From positions 1 to 11,450 of the forward strand of contig JAHXIM010000110.1 of assembly GCA_025655635.1 (NCBI GenBank): 11,450 nt of DNA. The letters are read 5' to 3'. The DNA is from a gamma proteobacterium symbiont of Lucinoma myriamae. Its GTDB lineage: Bacteria > Pseudomonadota > Gammaproteobacteria > GRL18. Within the stretch, counting starts at the first letter, position 1. Every line of letters begins with the position of its first letter. The position numbers and the translations under genes were made by a program. The notes below the pieces were generated by a model. The model did no database searches. It saw only the letters and a list, made by a program, of their open reading frames with translations, and had not been told where the DNA came from. This document shows positions 7,275-11,450 of the stretch, in pieces.

Positions 7275-7302
7275 ATCAATCCACTCTATTTAAAAATTAT
7301 CT

Positions 7303-7695
7303 TTATATATAGAAAAAAAGAATAACTAAAAAAATCACAAAACCGGATACCATTACTAAAAACGCTGTTTTCTGTGCCCATTTTTTTTCAATTCCAATAT
7401 CAACATCCAAAAGAAAATATCGTATACCCGCCAGAAAATGATGGACTAATGCCCAGATCGTGATCAAACAAAATACTTTAACTAATGGGCTTTGCAGTTC
7501 AGCTTTCGCTTGTATAAACCCGGTCTCATTGATGATTGATAATTGGAAAATATAGATAAAATAGGGTATTGATAAAAATAGTAATATGCCTGCAGCTCTA
7601 TGCCCTGCAGACATAATCGCAGACATGGGAAACTTTACCGAAAGTAAATTAAGATTTTTAGGACGCTTATTCATGCGTTTATCTAAGGAATACAT
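7303..7695 (-). CDS. sdhC: Succinate dehydrogenase cytochrome b556 subunit SdhC
   Basis: A 130-residue membrane protein with three hydrophobic segments (about 33-53, 70-91 and 110-129). The N-terminal motif RPKNLNL...FPMSAIMSAGHRAAG is diagnostic. Ser29 and Arg33 correspond to the quinone-site Ser27 and Arg31 of E. coli SdhC. His86 in HHFLAGIR matches the haem b ligand His84, followed by the conserved Asp97 (LLDVD). The start at 7695 has a weak AGAAGA about 7 bases upstream; Met8 (7674) is an alternative without any ribosome binding site. The gene starts only 30 bases after the universal stress protein gene ends, so the sdh genes have little room for a promoter of their own and are probably transcribed from the TRAP transporter side. 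Confidence 0.95.
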   Translation of the reverse strand: MYSLDKRMNKRPKNLNLLSVKFPMSAIMSAGHRAAGILLFLSIPYFIYIFQLSIINETGFIQAKAELQSPLVKVFCLITIWALVHHFLAGIRYFLLDVDIGIEKKWAQKTAFLVMVSGFVIFLVILFFYI

Positions 7696-7725
7696 AGTTA
7701 ATCTTCTGTTATTTTTTCTCTATAG

Positions 7726-8217
7726 TTATTCATTCATAGGTACCACAAGCACCGGTATTTTAGACATTAGTGTTACTTTACGAGCAGTTGATCCTAAAAA
7801 GTTAGCACTGATAGATGGATTGGTATGTGCCCAAACAACAATCAGATCAGCGCCCAACTTCTCTGCTTGATTAACGATTGATTCGGCAGAATGTCCGCTG
7901 ACAACTTTTACTTTAGAAATCACTTCGCAGTCTAATGGCTCCTTTATTTTTTCATCTTCACAAAAATTATTTAAGCGCTGCTGCATTTCTACCAGAGTTT
8001 TCTTCATCCCGTCTCGAAGTACTTCCTGAGCATTAAATTCCGGCATATATACATCTATTGTAGCCACAACACCTGAGCTAAGCGGCTCAATCACATGCAG
8101 CATAACAATTTTTGCTTCGTGCTTTCTGGCTATCTCAATTGCGTAGCGAAATACAGGGCGCATATGATTACCCATATCGGTTGCATAAAGTATCGTTTTA
8201 ATTGTTGGCTTCATCAT
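7726..8217 (-). CDS. Universal stress protein (UspA family), TRAP-associated
   Basis: A 163-residue single-domain Usp protein. It starts KTILYATDMG (7-16, with the conserved Asp14), continues with the strand KIVMLHVIEP (36-45), and ends VLVVP. Usp proteins next to TRAP transporters (for example TeaD beside TeaABC in Halomonas) bind ATP and can modulate transport. In canonical members the nucleotide site is G-2x-G-9x-G-(S/T). Here the first two glycines are replaced (AHTNPSISANFLGST, residues 130-144) and only the final GST remains, so ATP binding may be altered. Two ATGs stand in tandem (8217 and 8214); AGGA is 4 bases from the first and 7 from the second, so 8214 may be the real start. It lies 29 bases after dctM and 30 before sdhC, tying the transporter to the dehydrogenase. 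A general stress role is the alternative. Confidence 0.88.
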   Translation of the reverse strand: MMKPTIKTILYATDMGNHMRPVFRYAIEIARKHEAKIVMLHVIEPLSSGVVATIDVYMPEFNAQEVLRDGMKKTLVEMQQRLNNFCEDEKIKEPLDCEVISKVKVVSGHSAESIVNQAEKLGADLIVVWAHTNPSISANFLGSTARKVTLMSKIPVLVVPMNE

Positions 8218-8246
8218 ATCATCCTAGAGATGTCTTTAAATAAAAA

Positions 8247-8648
8247 TTACTTTGTGATGACTTCAGGTCCCATCATCAAAATGGGTAACCAGGTAGAAAC
8301 AGCAGGAATATAAGTCACAATAATTAAAAATACGAACAATATAGCCAACCATGGCGCCGCCGCTTTTACCACACTATGCATTGGCATTTTAGCAACACCT
8401 GCCGTTACAAAGAGGTTCAAACCCACCGGCGGCGTAATCATACCGATTTCCATATTAACCACCATAATAATACCGAGATGAATGGGATCGATTCCTAACT
8501 CCATCGCAATAGGAAATACCAGCGGTGCAACAATAATCAATAATCCAGATGGCTCCATAAATTGACCACCAATAAGTAATAGAATATTGACCACTATAAG
8601 AAACATGATTGGACCAAAACCGGCGCTTAACATCAGTTCGGTTAACAT
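8247..8648 (-). CDS. dctM: TRAP transporter large permease DctM, 3' part of a frameshifted gene
   Basis: A 133-residue open frame matching the C-terminal third of DctM. It contains NILLLIGGQFMEPSG, the segment MELGIDPIHLGIIMVVNMEIGM and the signature TPPVGLNLFV, then a last membrane helix. The ATG at 8648 has no ribosome binding site and is probably not a real start. The frame is open further upstream to about 8678 and there encodes HVLTEERIPQ, exactly the residues expected to continue the 5' part. So this is not an independent gene but the end of one dctM broken by an apparent one-base deletion near 8678. Unless the break is a sequencing error or is bypassed, this part is not made as a functional protein. 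Confidence 0.85.
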   Translation of the reverse strand: MLTELMLSAGFGPIMFLIVVNILLLIGGQFMEPSGLLIIVAPLVFPIAMELGIDPIHLGIIMVVNMEIGMITPPVGLNLFVTAGVAKMPMHSVVKAAAPWLAILFVFLIIVTYIPAVSTWLPILMMGPEVITK

Positions 8649-8668
8649 TTGAGGAATACGTTCTTCGG

Positions 8669-9610
8669 TTAAAACATGCTAAGGATCAATGCATTGACAA
8701 TAATAAATAACAACATAATAGTAAGTTTTCCAGCTTCAAACAGACTATGTTTGGTATCCTTATGCCAGAATACCGATAACGCCCGCCATAGAAGCATCAC
8801 ACCGCCAGCCCCTTTTTCTTTAAACGGGCCCATATCACGATAAATAAAATTGGAGATTAAAAAAGCATACACTGCTGCCACGGCAGCAGCTTCAGTTGGT
8901 GTAAAAATACCACCATATATGCCGCCCAAAATGATAACTATTAACAATAAACCCCAACTTGCATCTTTGGAAGCATTTAATACATTAGACCAGCCGGCCC
9001 AGGATTGTGCGGGTAGCCCCTTGTAACAAGCAACCGCATAAATACCCAGCATCAACATGCCGCCTGCCATTAATCCGGGAACAACTCCCGCTAAGAACAT
9101 TCTGCCCACAGAGACATCCGTAGCCGCTGCATACACCACCATGACAATTGAGGGGGGTATTAGAATACCCAAAGTACCGGCATTACAGATCACACCGGCA
9201 GCAAATTCTTTGCTATAACCCACTTGTATCATACCGGCAATAGCGATACTGCCGATTGCTACTACGGTTGCAGGTGATGAACCTGATAATGCGGCAAACA
9301 TCATACAGGCAAAAACTGAGGCCATTGCCAAGCCACCACGAAAGGAACCTACTACAGCTATTGCGAAACGGATAATTCGATGGGCAACGCCACCCGTTGA
9401 CATAAACACAGATGCCAGAATAAAAAACGGGATGGCCAGTAAAGTATAGTGACCTTCAAATGCAGAAAACAATGTTTGAGCCACAGATGCCAAAGAAGCA
9501 TCAGAGTGCATCATAAGAAATATAATACTGGACAGACCAAGAGAGATTGCAATTGGTACACCAATGAGCATAAAACCAATGACCATAAGGAACAGAATTA
9601 AAACAGCCAT
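8669..9610 (-). CDS. dctM: TRAP transporter large permease DctM, 5' part of a frameshifted gene
   Basis: 313 residues corresponding to the first two thirds of DctM, the main membrane channel of tripartite ATP-independent periplasmic transporters, which imports dicarboxylates with sodium or proton gradients. The N-terminus (IGVPIAISLGLSS at about 16-28), the helices around GLAMASVFACMMFAALSGSSPATVVAIGS and the stretch GTLGILIPPSIVMVVYA are typical. The frame ends at LILSMF and TAA, where relatives read on through HVLTEERIPQ. That sequence is present one frame over, so a single-base deletion near 8678 is inferred. The repaired protein would be about 454 residues, normal for the family. The ATG overlaps the dctQ stop by one base (TAATG), with AAGGAAGG just upstream, a strong sign of coupling. 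Confidence 0.88.
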   Translation of the reverse strand: MAVLILFLMVIGFMLIGVPIAISLGLSSIIFLMMHSDASLASVAQTLFSAFEGHYTLLAIPFFILASVFMSTGGVAHRIIRFAIAVVGSFRGGLAMASVFACMMFAALSGSSPATVVAIGSIAIAGMIQVGYSKEFAAGVICNAGTLGILIPPSIVMVVYAAATDVSVGRMFLAGVVPGLMAGGMLMLGIYAVACYKGLPAQSWAGWSNVLNASKDASWGLLLIVIILGGIYGGIFTPTEAAAVAAVYAFLISNFIYRDMGPFKEKGAGGVMLLWRALSVFWHKDTKHSLFEAGKLTIMLLFIIVNALILSMF

Positions 9611-10278
9611 TATGAACCTTCCTTAGTATTTTCTGAGCGCGTTAAATTGACTTTATAATCCACTGATTCTTCCAGTTCTATCAGTTCATCTTCAACTTCA
9701 ACTTCATGACAGGATATTATCTTATCTACCTTACCATTTATGACATGCCAGCCCAGTTGAAAAAAACGCAAAGTAAACAGTGCCATACCTAGAGGTAATG
9801 CAAAATAGGGAATAAAACGGGGCAGCTTTTCATAAGCTTCACCCTCATTAAACCAGTCAGCCAAAAACATCATTGCCTCAGGTATAGGAATATCATCTGT
9901 TTCAAGCCAGGCTCGTTCTGTAATAAATGGATACCAATAGTTCCATGAGCCAATTAATAATAAAATGGAATAAGCCAGACAAGCTGTTATAGCAATGAGT
10001 GCCAAAAATTTTCGTTTGTTTGGAGAGACCGCATTAATGATGATATCAACACCAATATGGACATGATGTTTAACGGCATATGAAGCCCCCATGAGTACCA
10101 GCCAGGCAAAAAGAAATACGCTTAACTCTAAAGCCCACAAGATATTACTATTAAAGATATAACGAGCAATAACATTAGCAAAAGTGATCAGTGTCATTAA
10201 GCCCATGCAAATAGCAATAGATGTTTCTTCAATGTTATCAGTTATGCGCCCTAGTTTTACTAGATGTTCTTTATTCAT
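9610..10278 (-). CDS. dctQ: TRAP transporter small permease DctQ
   Basis: A 222-residue membrane protein with four hydrophobic segments, the small permease that pairs with DctM. The first helix contains LITFANVIARYIF. ELSVFLFAWLVLMGASYAVKHHVHIGVD follows, including the typical W-A-LELSVF region and the conserved HIGVD. Between the last two helices is a longer loop (ADWFNEGEAYEKLPRF), and the C-terminus is an acidic tail (VEVEDELIELEE). I chose ATG 10278 because AAGGGAG lies about 9 bases upstream. An in-frame ATG at 10365 would add 29 residues, but it precedes a terminator-like hairpin and has no ribosome binding site. The stop overlaps the dctM start by one base. Confidence 0.92.
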   Translation of the reverse strand: MNKEHLVKLGRITDNIEETSIAICMGLMTLITFANVIARYIFNSNILWALELSVFLFAWLVLMGASYAVKHHVHIGVDIIINAVSPNKRKFLALIAITACLAYSILLLIGSWNYWYPFITERAWLETDDIPIPEAMMFLADWFNEGEAYEKLPRFIPYFALPLGMALFTLRFFQLGWHVINGKVDKIISCHEVEVEDELIELEESVDYKVNLTRSENTKEGS

Positions 10279-10330
10279 GAACGTCTGCTCCCTTGATGGC
10301 TCTATTTTTATATCATTGTTTTTTTTAACT

Positions 10331-10361
10331 AAAAAATTTGTGGCCAAAATTATCGGCCACA
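10331..10361 (-). terminator. Intrinsic terminator or attenuator between dctP and dctQ
   Basis: On the minus strand a 7-bp stem TGTGGCC (10361-10355) pairs with GGCCACA (10345-10339) around a 9-base loop. It is followed by AAATTTTTT (T6 run at 10336-10331). It lies 36 bases beyond the dctP stop and before the dctQ ribosome binding site. A partial terminator here would leave the binding-protein message more abundant than that of the permeases. Direct repeats AACTAAAAAA flank it (10327 and 10364). Confidence 0.7.
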
Positions 10362-10396
10362 TCAACTAAAAAAATGATTTAGTTGTTATTTCATGC

Positions 10397-11401
10397 TTAT
10401 TGATTTGCTGTTAATGCAGCACTCATCAGGTCTTTACCAATGTCCTTCTCGAACTTTTTCCACACAGGTTTCATTGCATCAACCCAGGCTTGACGTTGCT
10501 CAGCAGTTAAAGTACGCACAGTAGCACCTGCTTTAATCACGTTCTCCTTATTCTGATTGTTAACCTTGGTAGATTCAGCATTACGGACTTGCGTTACTTC
10601 TTGCAAAATAGTACTCAATTGGCTGCGCACATCTTTAGGCAAGCCTTTCCACCATTTTGATGAAGTGACAACCAGGTAATCAAGAATACCATGATTGGTT
10701 TCAGTCACACCATCCTGAACTTCAAAGAATTTTTTTCCATAGATATTTGACCAGGTATTTTCCTGCCCATCAATAACCTTGGTTTGTAAACCACCATAAA
10801 CTTCTTTGAATGACATTTTTTGTGGGCTGGCACCCAGCTGCTCAAACTGAGCAACTAACACATCAGATGCCTGAACACGGAATTTGAGTCCTTTTGCATC
10901 AGAAGGTTTTACAAGCGGTATATTGGCAGACATTTGTTTCATACCATTATGCCAGAATGCCAGACCTTTCAAACCACGACGATTCATAGAGTTTTTCAGT
11001 TTTTCACCATCGGCTGAATTCTGAAAACGATCAACAGCATCAACATCAGTAAATACAAAAGGTAAATCAAAAATACGGAATTTTTTAGTAAACTTTTCAA
11101 ATTTAGACAGTGAAGGTGCAGCTAAATGAACATCACCATTTAACATTGCTTCAAGCACCTTTTTATCATTATAGAGCGTTGAATTAGGAAACACCTGCAT
11201 ACAGACTTTACCATTCATTTCTTCATTGACACGTTTTTCTAACAATGAAGCAGCAATCCCTTTGGGATGCTTATCTGTATTAGTCACATGACTGAACTTA
11301 ATTACCAGTTCGCCGGGATCACAGTTTGCCAGTGCCGATGTGCTGGCAACTGCCAGTGTTGATGAACCTATAAAAATCAGTTGAAAATGGTCTATAATCA
11401 T
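10397..11401 (-). CDS. dctP: TRAP transporter periplasmic dicarboxylate-binding protein DctP
   Basis: A 334-residue extracytoplasmic solute-binding protein of the DctP family, delivering a C4-dicarboxylate or similar carboxylate to DctQM. A hydrophobic stretch (7-25) ending ALA|N fits signal peptidase cleavage after residue 25. The mature protein starts CDPGELVIKFSHV. The conserved carboxylate-binding arginine is Arg175 in LKFRVQAS, followed by the family signature GLQTKVIDGQEN (204-215). The N-terminus MIIDHFQL is unusual because it lacks the positive charges normal for a signal peptide, and no good ribosome binding site precedes it. No other in-frame ATG exists before the mature part, so a small sequence error or shifted start is possible. 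It is the first gene of the leftward cluster. The substrate is inferred from the family and from the downstream sdh genes; other organic acids remain possible. Confidence 0.93.
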   Translation of the reverse strand: MIIDHFQLIFIGSSTLAVASTSALANCDPGELVIKFSHVTNTDKHPKGIAASLLEKRVNEEMNGKVCMQVFPNSTLYNDKKVLEAMLNGDVHLAAPSLSKFEKFTKKFRIFDLPFVFTDVDAVDRFQNSADGEKLKNSMNRRGLKGLAFWHNGMKQMSANIPLVKPSDAKGLKFRVQASDVLVAQFEQLGASPQKMSFKEVYGGLQTKVIDGQENTWSNIYGKKFFEVQDGVTETNHGILDYLVVTSSKWWKGLPKDVRSQLSTILQEVTQVRNAESTKVNNQNKENVIKAGATVRTLTAEQRQAWVDAMKPVWKKFEKDIGKDLMSAALTANQ

Positions 11402-11412
11402 AACCCATTGAA

Positions 11413-11418
11413 ATTATA
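11413..11418 (-). promoter_or_regulatory. Candidate -10 box upstream of dctP
   Basis: TATAAT, identical to the sigma-70 -10 consensus, lies 11 bases before the annotated dctP ATG on the minus strand. No good -35 hexamer stands 16-18 bases further upstream, and no sigma-54 pattern (TGGCAC-N5-TTGC) is visible although dct genes are often sigma-54 dependent. Used as drawn it would start a nearly leaderless message. Such hexamers also occur by chance in AT-rich DNA. Confidence 0.25.
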
Positions 11419-11450
11419 GTGAAATATCATGATATTACCACCAAAAATCA

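Noticed and set aside
8669..8684. Programmed ribosomal frameshift in dctM
   Set aside because: The local codons CTT AGC ATG TTT TAA do not form a classic slippery heptamer and no clear stimulatory structure is evident; an indel is simpler.
10279..10365. Longer DctQ start at 10365
   Set aside because: The extra 29 codons cross a terminator-like hairpin, lack a ribosome binding site and are not membrane-like, whereas ATG 10278 has a good one.

Overview
The window looks like chromosome from an AT-leaning gammaproteobacterium, judged by close similarity of its TatABC and SdhCDAB proteins to the E. coli versions, including catalytic residues at nearly the same positions. I see no rRNA, tRNA, CRISPR array or complete insertion sequence. 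The layout is three blocks: a rightward block (102-2176), a short leftward block (4044-2269) that converges on it, and a long leftward block (11401-4368).

Block 1 holds a HIT-family nucleotide hydrolase (hinT-like) and the twin-arginine translocase genes tatA, tatB and tatC. The first ~85 bases are not an obvious gene. They contain two GC-rich hairpins and may be the edge of a group II intron running off the left end (tentative). tatC ends at a 10-bp inverted repeat that probably terminates transcription from both sides.

Block 2 encodes two proteins (359 and 223 residues) that look like the N-terminal helical part and the C-terminal atypical PilZ domain of one larger protein. They lie in the same reading frame, separated by one TAA codon and eight sense codons. 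Between this block and the next is a spacer (4045-4367) that changes abruptly from very AT-rich to about 48% GC. It carries a 10-bp inverted repeat and what may be a decayed gene.

Block 3 is an apparent eight-gene transcription unit: a TRAP-type C4-dicarboxylate transporter (dctP, dctQ, dctM), a universal stress protein, and succinate dehydrogenase (sdhC, sdhD, sdhA, sdhB). Gaps are mostly about 30 bases. A terminator-like hairpin sits between dctP and dctQ, which would favour expression of the periplasmic binding protein. The order suggests that dicarboxylate import and succinate oxidation by respiratory complex II are expressed together.

Two genes look broken. dctM is interrupted by an apparent one-base deletion near 8678; restoring it would give a normal ~454-residue permease. 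The PilZ-type protein is interrupted by the in-frame TAA. I found no clearly new biological system. The most interesting items are the dctPQM-usp-sdhCDAB linkage, the split PilZ-type protein, and the unexplained 4124-4384 segment.
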